Assembly (NCBI RefSeq): GCF_029867415.1
Contig: NW_026705443.1
Span: forward strand, 186,001 to 250,000
Length of the DNA stretch: 64,000 nucleotides
DNA from: Vicia villosa
Taxonomy: Eukaryota; Streptophyta; Magnoliopsida; Fabales; Fabaceae
Direction: 5' to 3'
Each line of letters starts with the position of its first letter. Position 1 is the stretch's first letter. Made by a program: the position numbers and the translations under genes. Shown piece by piece: positions 30,310 to 41,596 of this stretch. The notes under the pieces were generated by a model that searched no databases, had not been told where the DNA came from, and saw only the letters and a list, made by a program, of their open reading frames with translations.

Positions 30310-32333
30310 TGTCATACCCCAAAATTTGCCCATACATTTTCCCTCATTCCAATTCAAATCAATACTCAAAGCTCCAGGACACACTCTCCTATACAAGGCT
30401 CTAAAACTAGGGTTTGGCTCACTCAAAGGAAAATCAGTGAATCAATGGCTCCAAGACATCTCATATGGCTCAATACATCCCACATTATCTCTATGACAAG
30501 TACCAGGCCTCAATTCAAAGAATTGGTCACTCATTTGTTCAGAAAGTCAACAGTCGACTAAGTTAACCTAAAAGTCAACTGTGGTCAAAGTAAAGTCAAA
30601 ACTCCTGATTTTTTTTCAATATCCTCATATTGAAGTATCATTCACCATTTGATCAATAATTGATCATGGTTCATCAAGGAAAGATCAAAAATCAACAAAT
30701 CAAAAAAGTTTCTAAATTAGGGTTTTGTATTGGAAAAGTCAACTGAACTTTGACCAGCCATAACTCTCACATGGAACATCCAAAATTTTCCATCCAAAGC
30801 TCATTTTAAAGGAAACTTGATTCTCAACAAAATTGTGTCTCACATGCCAAGTCTAAAAATGCTTCAGTTGAGAGATATGGACCAAAACATTATAGGTCCT
30901 TTTCAAAAATCAACAAAAAGATGCTTTTTTCAAAAAGACATAAAATGAGCATGGAAAATCATTTTGATATGAGACCAAAGACACTGGTTAGAGGACTCTT
31001 TAAGGTTTCGAAAAAGTCCACAAGCTTGAAAAAATATTGAGATATGAAGAAATGGCATGGTGTACAAGTCCATCTATTTTTCAAGGGTGTACAACAGGAA
31101 AAAGCCTAAAATTCAAAATATTTCTAAATGGGCTTGCATTCTTTTTATTCTATCCTCATTATAAGCCCATCCACGAGATAAAAACAAAGATTTTTTATTT
31201 TTCATAATTTTTATTAATTATTTATGATTTTAATCCATTTTAATCATGATTTAATTATATAAAATATGAAAAATAATGAAAGATTTGATTTTCCTTCAAA
31301 TGCAATCATCATTAATCACCAAATATTCAATATTCATATAAAAATTCGTGCAAGAACAAATTGGTAGGAAAAAGATTGAATTTGGCCAAATTTGGAAATC
31401 TTACAAATCAAATTTTCTCAAACAAGCAATCCAAGATTCGAGGAAGATTTGATCAAATTTTATTGCCCTAACTTCACCTCTATAAGTATGTGAGCAAGGC
31501 CAGACACAAGGTTTCACGAATTTGCAGCCATAGAATCCAAAACCCGAGTTCAAAGTTCACCAAAAATTTCAAACTACAATTCTGCATTACAAATCATTTC
31601 AAGGCGCTTGATCGTTTCCAATACGTTCCTTGGACGCCACTGAAGCTAACCAGATACTCGTTCGCGATCAACACCCCCAGAATTATCTCCTTTTTAGAAA
31701 GGTAAGTCATTATTTTTTTTGTTTCGATTGCATTAATTCATGCATCATTCTTGGAATTTGGTTGCGTATTTTTGATCCCCATGCTGTTTAGAACGTTTCT
31801 GGGTCATTGTTTCGTTGTTTGCGTGAATGTATGCTAAAACACCATTGTTGAAGGTTAGGTTTCGTTTTGGGGCTTTTTTATACAGGTAAAATTAGCTTCA
31901 ACTAAGGGCATGGTTGAGTTCGTGAGGTCTGGACGATTGTGTTCGTGGCCTCGCGAAATATTTTTGTTGCTTTTGTGCGTATTCGTAAACTTGCAGAGCT
32001 ATGACGACGGAGGAGATGAACCGTAGGTAAAAGTTTGTTTTTGGCAACGGATGGAGGTCAGGGATGACTACGTGGCGGTCGGTTACTGGCCCAATTCAAA
32101 ACGCGCGCGCGCGTTTGTTGTTTGAGGATCAGATGGATCCGGCGCATCATGACTCATGAGGGTATCATGCTCCCTCGCTCCTGCAGCCACCGGATCTCAC
32201 TTGTTCACAATCCAATGCTACTAAAGCTGCATGCGTACCATGGTCCACCACAGAAGCGTCACACCGGATCAAAAGTTATGTTTTTCATAATTTTTTTTAT
32301 TTTTAATTACGTAACCCTATTCTTTTTTATTTA

Positions 32334-32383
<50 letters not shown>

Positions 32384-32555
32384 ATATTATATATAATATG
32401 TAATATATATTTCTTTTCAAATGTTTTCTTTGCAAAATATGTGATATATATAATAATAGTAGTTAAATATTTTATTTACCATTTATTCTCTTGTTTAATT
32501 TATATATTCATGTTATCTAATTTATTTTATATATTTATTTACATTATTTATTAAA

Positions 32556-32606
<51 letters not shown>

Positions 32607-34246
32607 TAAATTATCTTTCTTATTTATTTATTTCATCTAAATTATTTATATATTAATTTGTCTTCTTATTTAAATTATATTTATTTACTTATATATTTTT
32701 AATAATAAATTCATATATGCTTTACTTTAATTCCAAAAAATTCATAAAAATTACTTTTACACTCGATTTAATTTTATTATCCCGATTTAATTAATTAGGT
32801 CGCGAGACCAATAATTAATTAAATCGTTTATATTTTCTTATTTAAATTCGTACCCTAATCAGGGTTTACGAAGATCCTGCCCTACACTAAATGTTTTTTT
32901 TCTATGTCTTTTCAGGGTCGACTTTCCAGATACCATCCGACTACGCGCCTGATCAAAAACCCAAAGCTAAGTACCCTACTTATTTTAAAAGTCTATTTTG
33001 TTTCCTTTTAAAATTAGGGTTTGTCTTTCCTTCATTCTTCTGCCTTTGCCATTTTTTAGGGTTACCTCCGAGGCTTCCCTCCGATCGCTAACCATATCAG
33101 ATCAAATGCAAAGCTAAGTATCTTTCATTTATTTATTCCTTCTTAAATTCATTATCTTCTTTTCTTTAAGGTTAATTTCGTTTGCCTCCGAACTGATAAT
33201 GCACTCACCCCTCTGTTTATTCTTTCTTTTCCAATTTTCAGGGTTTGTTAAATTGCCAAAGCTACAAACATTGGTAACCCTAAACCCTAACTCTAACGTC
33301 TTCTATTTTTGTGTTTTAATTATATTCTGCTGGTTTCAATTCCCCTATCCTCCGCTGGTTACAATTTCCCTTCCCCATTATTATTGTTAATGTGGTTAGT
33401 AATCTTAGGGAGTGCAAGCCTTTAAATTAATTTAGATAATTAATTACAAGATAAAATTTCTGAATTAATCACGTGATTGTTGCACCCACGCACACTTTTG
33501 GGGTAACCTCTCTGTTGCCTTGTTGCCTGTTGGCTTGTTTTTTTTTTGCAGAATAGCCATGTCCCTCGAATACGAGGATACCTCAGCCGTGTTGCCTCGA
33601 TACAAATAAAGGTCATAAGTCCCTAATGATGCTGCCTTCGATACATTGATATGACCTCGACCCTCGGAAGTTGCCTACGAAAAAGGCTGAGGTATCCTCT
33701 GGTTGCCTACGAAAAAGGCTGTTCTGATCCTTCCCTTTAGACTACCTGCCTTCTCTATGGCATGGGTCAGTCTTTAGGCGAATGATAACTCGATGGCCCG
33801 TCTACATCCAAACGAAAGGCTTCCTGCCCTCTCATGGCATGGATAGACCCTTTCATCCTGAAAGGCTAAAAGAAACCTATCATCTAAGTTTAAGGTAATT
33901 GCCCCTAATTGCTTTTCCTTGCTCTAAACTTTTCTATATTCTTTCTCATAATTCTTCAAAAATGGCTACGCTCATTTATGAGCTAAAGTCCACTTTTCTT
34001 CTTCTTCTACATTTCTGAAAACAAAAGAGCAAAGCAATTAAGAGCCCATGGAAAACCATGGATGCAAAGGGTGCCTTACACCTTCCCTTTGCATAAATTA
34101 CCCCCCGAACTCAGTTTTCTTTAAAAAGGTTTTTTTCTGTTTCTTTTAGCCTTTCTGATTAATTTGGATAAAATAAAAGTCAGTGGCGACTCTTGCTTAC
34201 CGCGACATTTTTCGATTATAAAAAAAAGTCAGTTCACCGTATTACA
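30310..34246 (+). repeat. Ogre-A 3' LTR
   Basis: 3937 bp, collinear with 15513-19456, starts TGTCATACCCC directly after the PPT and ends ATTACA before the AAACC target duplication. A TATA box TATAAGTA lies near 31481. The AT tracts at 32338-32379 and 32559-32603 differ in length from the 5' copy. Confidence 0.96.
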
Positions 34247-34251
34247 AAACC

Positions 34252-35211
34252 CAAGAGCTTACCGGATCTTACTCCAAAGGTACACTTGTTCGGATTATGT
34301 CGCAACCTGTACTTCCTGAGTCTGTCAAACAGCTTGTGCAGATGACCCAGATGTTCTTCTTCGGTGTTGGACTTTGCAATCATATCATCCACATAAACCT
34401 CTATTTCCTGGTGAATCATATCATGGAACAGAGCTACCATTGCACGCTGATACGTTGCTCCTGCATTCTTTAAACCAAAGGGCATCACTTTGTAACAAAA
34501 GGTTCCCCAGGGTGTTGTAAAGGTTGTCTTTTCCATGTCTTCGGGCGCCATCTTGATTTGGTTGTAACCTGAGAATCCGTCCATAAAGGAAAATACCTTG
34601 CATTGTGCAGTATTGTCAACCAGTACATCGATGTGAGGTAAAGGGAAATCATCCTTGGGGCTTGCCCGATTTAGATCTCTGTAGTCTACACACATTCTGA
34701 CTTTCCCGTCTTTTTTAGGCACAGGCACAATGTTAGCTATCCATGGAGGATAACTCACAACTTTTAGAAAACCAGCGTTGAGTTGCTTCTCAACCTCGTC
34801 TTTAATCTTCTTGGACATGTCGGGCCTACTTCTCCGCAGCTTCTGCTTAACTGGAGTGCTACCTTCTTTGATTGGCAGGCGATGGACCATAATATCCGTG
34901 TCGTGACCAGGCATATCTTCATAGGACCAAGCGAATATCTCGACGTAGTCTTGTAACATTTGAATCAGTCTTTGCTTGACACTGTCTTTTAAATCAGCCT
35001 CTATCTTGACTTCTTTCCTTTCTTCGTCACTGCCCAGGTTGATAACCTCAATTGGCTCTTCATGCGGCTGTATAGACTTTTCTTCTTGTTCTAACAGCCT
35101 TGCAAGTTCCCTAGGTACTTCACAATCTTCCTCACTTTCGTCCTCAGTTTGGTAGATCGGATTTTCAAAGTCATGACTGGCAATAGCAGAACTGTTATCA
35201 ATAGGATCCAG
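34252..35211 (-). pseudogene. pol: Ogre-D pol, 5' segment: reverse transcriptase
   Basis: The first part of the Ogre-D pol, up to the Ogre-A insertion. It aligns with the start of the intact pol but has CTG at 35211-35209 where Ogre-A has ATG; the frame is open further upstream to 35319. Blocks seen: DPIDNSSAIA, acidic EDESEEDCEVP, VDYRDLNRAS, FMDGFSGYNQIKM, the catalytic YVDD, and LLGFV at the break. No stop was seen within this segment. The reading continues at 15512 beyond the 18.7-kb insertion, so the gene is disrupted. RT itself is complete apart from its thumb end. Confidence 0.92.
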
Positions 35212-35491
35212 AGTGAATGTGAATCTGCATTTATTATGTGGGTGTGTGTAAGAACACATAGATATTTGAAAACGAATAAAGTAAAGAGATAAACAAAAAG
35301 GATCGCAAAATTTGAACATGCAAACGTCCCATGATTTTATTGAATGAACATATGATTATGGTATGACAAACCCTTATAAAAAGGACCAGTGTGCTTCGGG
35401 CAAGGCACCTGGCTTTTAAGTTCATGGTTCGATAGTACCGGAACCATTTTTATTTTTTGAACATATAAACAACCAAAACAGGAAATTGCAT
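35212..35491 (-). other. Ogre-D pro-pol spacer (probable intron region)
   Basis: Equivalent of 24746-25019 in Ogre-A. It shares TTCATTCAATAAA and GGACGTTT-type words and the acceptor-like GCAG|ATTCACATTCACT next to pol. No gene. Confidence 0.6.
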
Positions 35492-37686
35492 TTACTCCTG
35501 ATCAAAGGAGATAACATCTTCAGCTTCCCAGTTGTTCAATCCATTGTTGTGAGTGGGGAATATCCAGTTGCCCCAGTTGCAGTTGTCTTCTTCGTCTTCC
35601 ACAACATTGACTTCTTTGGTGACGAGATGAGCTGTTGATCCTTCAGGATGAGCAAGATGCTCTGCTGGATATGAGAGCCCAGGCTGTGGTACCTCTGTTG
35701 GTTGAGAGAGATACTCGATAAGATCGTCCCATCCAATTGGGATGATGTCTTTGATAGAGACTTGTGCACTCTGATAGGCAGTGTACTCCAACAGAAAATC
35801 ATTCTTCCCATTTGGTGTTTCCCAGACTTCTTCAGGAGTGACAGGGCTTGTGATTGTCATATTTTTTTCGAAATGTTCATCCCATCCAGTTGGGATAATG
35901 TCTTCGATGGCGACTTGCGAGCTCAGGGGAGCAGAATATTTCACCAAAAAGTCATACTTGCCACTCGGTTCTCCCAGTGTATCCCATGCTTCTCTTGGAA
36001 TAAGTGGATTGGGTGGACTTTGGTATTGCTTAGCAATGGAACTTGTGAGACTTTTGTCATCTTCAAACTGATCATCCCATCCAGTTAGGACAATGTCTTC
36101 AATGGCAATCAAAGAACTTCGAGGAGCAATGTACTTCACTAGAAAGTCGTACTTGCCGCTTGGTTCTCCCAAAGTATCCCAAACCTCTTTGGAAATGGGT
36201 GGAACTTCATTTGGATGTTGCTTAGTAATATGGTTTGAGATCACTTCGTCGTCTTCAATAGCATTTACTCCTTGACTGATGAAATGGGACATTAATCCTC
36301 AAGAACGAGGATTTTGATCGTTCTTCCGAGTTCCATTAGCATAGCCCAGACCTAGCTTATCAAACTTGTAAGGCACATCAAGGAGTTGTCCCCATACTGT
36401 GCAACCACCCTCTTCGATTACAGCCTTAGCATCTTTGAGAGAAGCCATTGTTGGAATCATTTTTGTAGCAGGAGTAGCAGAAATATGTTTGGCAGTAGAG
36501 ACAGCTGGAGGGACCACCTCAAAATCTTGGCAGGGGGTTTCGATGAATTCACATCCATCTCAACATACTTGGAGTTACTCAGGTGGATAACCACATATTC
36601 TTCTTTGCCATAAACTATGACGACCTTGCCTTTTACCGGATATTTTAACTTCTAATGCAGGGTAGAAGTTACAGCGCTTGCCCCATGTATCCAAGGGCGT
36701 CCTAGTAAACAGGAATACGCTGGATGAATTTCCATCACATAAAAGGTAGAATCAAAGATCTGAGAGCCCACTCTGATTGGGAGATTAACTTCTCCGTATA
36801 TTGTTCTTGTTGACCCGTCGAAGGCTCTTACCACAACATCGCTTGGTTATAACACAACTCCTTCGAAGTCAAGTTTCTCCAGTACTACTTTCGGTAACAC
36901 ATTTAATGAGGAACCATTGTCTACCAGCACATGAGACAAAGTGGTGCCGTTACATTCAATAGAGATGTGTAGGGCTTTATTGTGATTTTTCCCGGCATGG
37001 GTTAAATCAACATCAGAGAAACCGATACCGTTATCCACTGTTAGACTGGCAACACAATTTTCAAATTGGTCGACTGAAATCTCCTGTGGTACATGTGCTG
37101 CTTTCAAGAATTTCATCAGAGCTTTAGCATGAGCTTCTGAATACTTCAATAGAGATAACATTGAAATCTTTGAAGCGGTGTGCCCCAGTTGTTCAACAAT
37201 ATTGTAAACACTTTTGCAGATGATTTTCAATATTTCCTCAATTTCTTGCCTCGAAGGATCTTCAACAGTGACTTCAACAGGTACTTGAACTGGTTCAATT
37301 AGTGGCTCTTTGCCTCGAGCATTGACATCTTGATTAGGAACTGGAATCTGGACTGGAGTAGCCGCAACATTTGGGGAAATTTTTGGTGAAAAGATCCTTC
37401 CACTTCTTGTAATCTTACTAGTCCCCACAATATTATCAACAGCTGGATTCACGACCTCCTCAGTCGAGGTGTCTTGTTTAACTCCATGGACATAAACATT
37501 AGCGCCATAACTCCACGGGACAGCTTTGTCTGAGGAATATGGAAATGGAGCCGGATTGGTAATGATCACAGATGCTACACTGGGTGCAGCAGAAATCTTG
37601 AAGGGAGCCTTGGTAGGGATTTTTAATTGTACGTTAGAAACCACTGAGACGTCCTCTATCTTCATCCCATTTGAAAAACTTCGCAC
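35492..37686 (-). pseudogene. pro: Ogre-D protease segment with tandem-repeat extension (broken)
   Basis: Reading from 37686, the frame joins the gag end (out of frame with it near 37670) and runs through the protease motif LVDNGSSLNVLP to a stop at 36847. Protease sequence resumes at 36834 (VRAFDGSTRTIYGEV, YSCLLGRPWIHGA) and stops again at 36652. A further piece covers 36517-36299, and the C-terminal extension is open from 36292 to 35492. That extension contains three copies of a unit of about 60 residues (EVWDTLGEPSGKYDFL, AIEDIVLTGWDD and variants), absent from Ogre-A. It ends NNWEAEDVISFDQE, matching the Ogre-A end. Several stops and frame breaks make it inactive. Confidence 0.88.
35690..36215 (-). 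repeat. three-unit in-frame repeat in Ogre-D pro extension
   Basis: At the protein level EVWDTLGEPSGKYDFLVKY, EAWDTLGEPSGKYDFLVKY and EVWETPNGKNDFLLEY each begin a unit that ends in a TGWDD-type or IGWDD phrase. The DNA units are roughly 160-200 bp and diverge progressively. All remain in frame, so the expansion happened while the ORF was under constraint. Confidence 0.85.
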
Positions 37687-39304
37687 AAATTGTTTATAGA
37701 AGGGAGTTTCTCAAACATAATGATACGACGACCCGTCCACTTTTGAATTCCTCTTTTCAGGTTTTCACAACCATTGGGTAGGTGTGCACAATAATAGCAA
37801 TCAGGGTCACAGCCTAGAAATAAACCAGCTTGTATTAGCTTTCTTTTGATTTCAAGGAGCGGAGTTGACAGCTCTCTCACATCATAGATATAAACAGTGT
37901 CCATGATAGCATTAACGGTCTTGTCGTACTTTGGCATAGGCGCGGTGATGACATTTGGAGTCTCTAGAGGATCGAATTCAATTTCCCCAGCATCTATCAT
38001 GTCTTGGATCTTGTTTTTCAAAGCCCAACAGTGATCTGCGTCATGTCTTGGACAATTGGAATGGTATGCACATGTTGCATCGGGGCGATAACTAGGAGAG
38101 GAAGTGTTGACATTCTTCGGAGGATCTTTCAATGTAATCAGATTTGCTTTTAACAAGTGTTGCAATGCTTGAGAGATTGGCATGTTGATTTTGGTGAAGT
38201 TTCTTCTCGGTGCATCTGGTCGACGCGTATACTTTGGCGTTTGGTCTTTTTGAGGTGCAGACGCAGAGATCAAAACAGCCCCTACAGATTGGTGATGCTC
38301 ACTTTTGCGACCTTTCTGACTGTGCACTGTATTGACTTCATTTCTCCCACTAATAGGCCTCTTTGTAGTACCAGAGGAGGAGCCTACTTGAATTTTTCCA
38401 CTTTGAATGTCGCTTTCGACACGCTCTCCAGTTAATATCAGGTCAGTGAAACCTGACGATGAGCTTCCTAGCAAATGACTGTAAAAAGGGCCAGTTAAAG
38501 TGCCCATGAACATGTCGACCAGCTCGCGATCAGATAAGGGAGGTTGAACCCTTCCAGCTAGATTTCTCCACTTTTGTGCATACTCTTTGAAACTTTCTTT
38601 TGGTGCCATGGTCATGCCCCGTAGTTGAGTACGGGTTGGTGCAAGGTCAGCGTTGTATTGATACTGTTTGTAGAAAGCAGCAGCTAAATCTTCCTAGGTG
38701 TGAACTTTTGCACTTTCCAGTTGGTAGTACCACTCGAGTTGAGTACCCGACGACTTTCTTGGAAGAAATGAATCCACAATTTGTTATCTGCCGTATGAGG
38801 TAGTATCTTTCTCACGTAGGACCTTAGATGCAGCTTTGGGCAAGAGGCTCCATCATACTTCGCAAAGACAGGAACTTTGAACTTTGGAGGGATAACAACA
38901 TCTGAGACAAGTCCAAGATCGTTGAAGTCTAAACCAGGTATTTTCTGTATCTCCATAGCTTTCATGTGTTCTTCCAACTGCTGGTATTTGTTATTACCTT
39001 GTTCGTCTTCGGAATGATAATCTTCTTCGTCAGGAGAGAGAGGGTTTGGCAGAACCCTGGTTGCTGTGATTGTCCTATTGGTCATCTTCACCGACTTCTT
39101 CAGGGATTGGCGCATTTCTGGGCCTTCTGGCTGGGATTTTGACTTTTCTCCCGAGGTGGCTCAAACCTACAGATCCCTTGGGCTTCTTTTCTTCTTGGTC
39201 ATCAGGGCTTTCAGTTCCTGTTGCCCCTTTGCTAGCTCCAGAATTGCTAACTGAACTTGGGCGTTTTGTGCTTCGAGATTCATGATGCTTGTTTCGGAAT
39301 CCAT
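37662..39304 (-). pseudogene. gag: Ogre-D gag (frameshifted)
   Basis: The probable start is the ATG at 39304, just after TTTATTTCAG|TTAGAAGG; a second in-frame ATG gives MNLEAQNAQ like Ogre-A. The frame breaks near 39080-39110 and again near 38690-38760. After that it is open from 38615 (MTMAPKESFKEYAQKW) through the capsid end, the knuckle CAYHSNCPRHDADHC and the second Cys cluster CDPDCYYCAHLPNGC, to a stop at 37662. Protease homology continues in another frame. Domain order equals Ogre-A; at least three frameshifts disable it. Confidence 0.9.
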
Positions 39305-39558
39305 CCCTTCTAACTGAAATAAACAGTGAGAAGATGAGAAACCTGTTATGCGAACCTGTTATGCAATGTTTATGAATGAGATGCATATGCAATGTTTTCA
39401 AGGATCTTAGAATTTAGATTTGTTTAAACAAAAGAGAAACAAACATTTATTAGTCAAACATTTTATTTCTTTATTTCTTTATTTCTTTTTTCTCTTTTTT
39501 TTCTTTGCCTCTTTCGGGCTTACAAGATAAAGCAAAATAAAAGAAAATAAAGGATTCT

Positions 39559-40902
39559 TCAAGCCTCCCATGGACGCTTTCTCTTTGCACCCAGGAACGT
39601 GTTGATCTGTTGTTCTTCATGGAGTTGTCTGGTGAGCTCCAACACTTTCCTCTCATAGTCTTGACAATGTGCATTGAAGGTGTCCCTTTCCTCTTTTAGT
39701 CGAATCCAAGATTTCTGCAGCTTTTCCAGGTCAGTTGGCATGTCCGGATGTAGAATAACTCGAGGTTCCTCCCCTTCGACTTCTGGCTCAATGGTCACAG
39801 GTAGGATAGCGGGATATGGCATGATGAACTTCTGAGCACGAGCACGCACCCATTTGAGGTAAGGCTCCATGGGAATAGAATTCCATTGTCCTAAAGACTT
39901 GCTTTCTACTTTGTAGACACTGCCCCAAGCATGTATAAACCTTCGTCGATATCCTTGGGAATCATCTTCGTAGTCGAACATAATGCCGTGGATGATCATG
40001 TCGTGAGGACCATTTCCTCGTGCATATCCAAATTGGCGCAAAGCTAAAGAGGGATTGTAGGTGATGCCTCCCCTAATGCCAAGGAGCGGCACATTAGGGT
40101 ACTCCCCACAATGGTCAATAAGAGGGATGTCTTCTTGAAAGAAGTTGTTCCACCGGATATCTGAATGAGATAAGGACATAATTCTGCGAGACCATTGCAT
40201 CCTTTGCTCGTTTCTCAACACTGATCGAGGAAGGTGTGATGTAAACCATCTAGCTAGTAGTGGTACACAACACATAAGAGTTCCTCGCTTTTTCATGGTA
40301 CGAGTGTGTAGAGAATGTAGAATGTCTCCCAGCAAAGTAGGTACCGAATTGCGAGTTAAGAAAATATTGATAGCGTGCACACTTATGAATTGGTCGGGAT
40401 TAGGGAATAAAACCAACCCATAAATCAAAAGAGCCACAACTTCTTCAAAACCTTGGTAACTCCTATCCTTTAATAGTGATCGAGCCTTTCCCGTCAAGAA
40501 CTTAGCAAGCAAACCCTCGACTCCACTCTTTGTTTCCCAATTAGATTCGATTTCTGACTTTCGTAAATGTAAGGCAGCAACAATGATTTCAGGCTTTGGA
40601 ATCTTTTCTAAACCAGTGAAAGGTAATCGACCTCGAACAGACAACCCAATCAGTTCAAAGAATTCCTCCAAGGTGGGTACTAGCTGGTAATCGGGAAATG
40701 TAAAACAATGATGTTCGGGATCAAAGAATTGGAACAGGACCCGTATCATGTCTTCTTTAAATTTTGAGGTAACCAAATGGAGTAAGTGACCATGCCTCTC
40801 GGTGAATTGAGCATTTCTGGGAAATTCTGATATTAATTCCTTAAGCTCAGATGGTATTGTTGAGATGTTGATCCGGATATAATTTCTAGTAGCGGGAGCC
40901 AT
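39559..40902 (-). CDS. Ogre ORF1 protein, intact copy
   Basis: The full-length version of the extra Ogre ORF, of unknown function, about 447 codons. The ATG at 40902 (MAPATRNYIRINI) is preceded by TTGTTGCAG|GTA. Blocks: PSELKELISEFP, FFDPEHHCFTFPDYQLVPT, RGTLMCCVPLLARWF, RRIMSLSHSDIRW, GIRGGITYNPSLALRQFGYA, then about 70 residues missing from Ogre-A (FDYEDDSQGYRRRFIHAWG and following). A charged predicted coiled coil ends in KRKRPWEA. There is no signal peptide or membrane segment. The basic C-terminus could be a nuclear or RNA-binding signal, but that is speculation. The FTFPDYQLVPTLEEF phrase resembles the opening of the plant mobile domain; a profile search would settle it. Confidence 0.88.
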   Translation of the reverse strand: MAPATRNYIRINISTIPSELKELISEFPRNAQFTERHGHLLHLVTSKFKEDMIRVLFQFFDPEHHCFTFPDYQLVPTLEEFFELIGLSVRGRLPFTGLEKIPKPEIIVAALHLRKSEIESNWETKSGVEGLLAKFLTGKARSLLKDRSYQGFEEVVALLIYGLVLFPNPDQFISVHAINIFLTRNSVPTLLGDILHSLHTRTMKKRGTLMCCVPLLARWFTSHLPRSVLRNEQRMQWSRRIMSLSHSDIRWNNFFQEDIPLIDHCGEYPNVPLLGIRGGITYNPSLALRQFGYARGNGPHDMIIHGIMFDYEDDSQGYRRRFIHAWGSVYKVESKSLGQWNSIPMEPYLKWVRARAQKFIMPYPAILPVTIEPEVEGEEPRVILHPDMPTDLEKLQKSWIRLKEERDTFNAHCQDYERKVLELTRQLHEEQQINTFLGAKRKRPWEA

Positions 40903-41574
40903 TACCTGCAACAACAGAACAAAGGTAAACTCTTTGATCCTTGAAATGATTAGTGAAAAATGATATGTTTATGATGTTATGATGTTATGATGTCAAACAT
41001 GTGGAAAACACAAGCAAATCACACAATAGCCTTAGGTTTAAAGGCTTGCACGAGGTTCATAGGTGATACCCTCCCCACTGAAGTTGAGTTGGTTTAAACC
41101 TGTCTTAGAATGGTATTCGGGTTCTATGATCCTTGGAGACAACATCTCAATACGGCACTCGGACGGCCGATCAAAACATTCCTCGAGGATAACCAACTTT
41201 GATCAATTTCAAAGCCAATCACTTAATAGGCCACAAGTCAAGTTCAACTAAAGGTTCTAAGGCAAATTAGTGCTTGATGACATTTCGGAAGCCTAACATA
41301 CTCCTTGATCAATTTCAAGGGATATCAGTACAGACCAAAGTGTCGCACTAACAGTGACTACCAGATTAACCATATCGGTACATGCCGTACAGTTTCCTTG
41401 GTCTATTGTCACATACTTAAGGTATCTCGAGATTCAGGCTAGAATCTTTCACACAAGTAAATTCAATTCCCAAACAAACCTTTGAAAAATAGAGCAAACA
41501 AGACAAGAAATTGAAAACATCAAAGTGATCTAATCTCTAAGGTAACCCCTTTTGAAAACATTTTGTTTTTGAAA
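40903..41574 (-). other. Ogre-D leader
   Basis: Untranslated leader between PBS and ORF1, collinear with 19479-20185 in Ogre-A. It contains an ATGTTATG short repeat near 40970-41000. It ends in the acceptor-like GTTGTTGCAG|G. No gene. Confidence 0.7.
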
Positions 41575-41592
41575 TCCCCAGCAGAGTCGCCA
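41575..41592 (-). other. Ogre-D primer-binding site (tRNA-Arg type)
   Basis: On the minus strand TGGCGACTCTGCTGGGGA, identical to the Ogre-A PBS and four bases from the LTR end (41597). Confidence 0.88.
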
Positions 41593-41596
41593 GTTC

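Larger units (their letters stand above)
15513..34246 (+). mobile_element. complete Ogre-type Ty3/gypsy retrotransposon (Ogre-A)
   Basis: This is an 18.7-kb element with LTRs 15513-19456 (3944 bp) and 30310-34246 (3937 bp). Both start TGTCATACCCC and end ATTACA. The flanking AAACC at 15508-15512 and 34247-34251 is a 5-bp target duplication, so the element is complete and inserted in one event into the Ogre-D pol. The PBS is at 19461 and the PPT just before 30310. The gene order is ORF1, gag, protease, spacer, pol. The two LTRs differ by scattered substitutions and by microsatellite length only, so the insertion is recent. pol is open; ORF1 and gag-pro are damaged. Confidence 0.96.
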
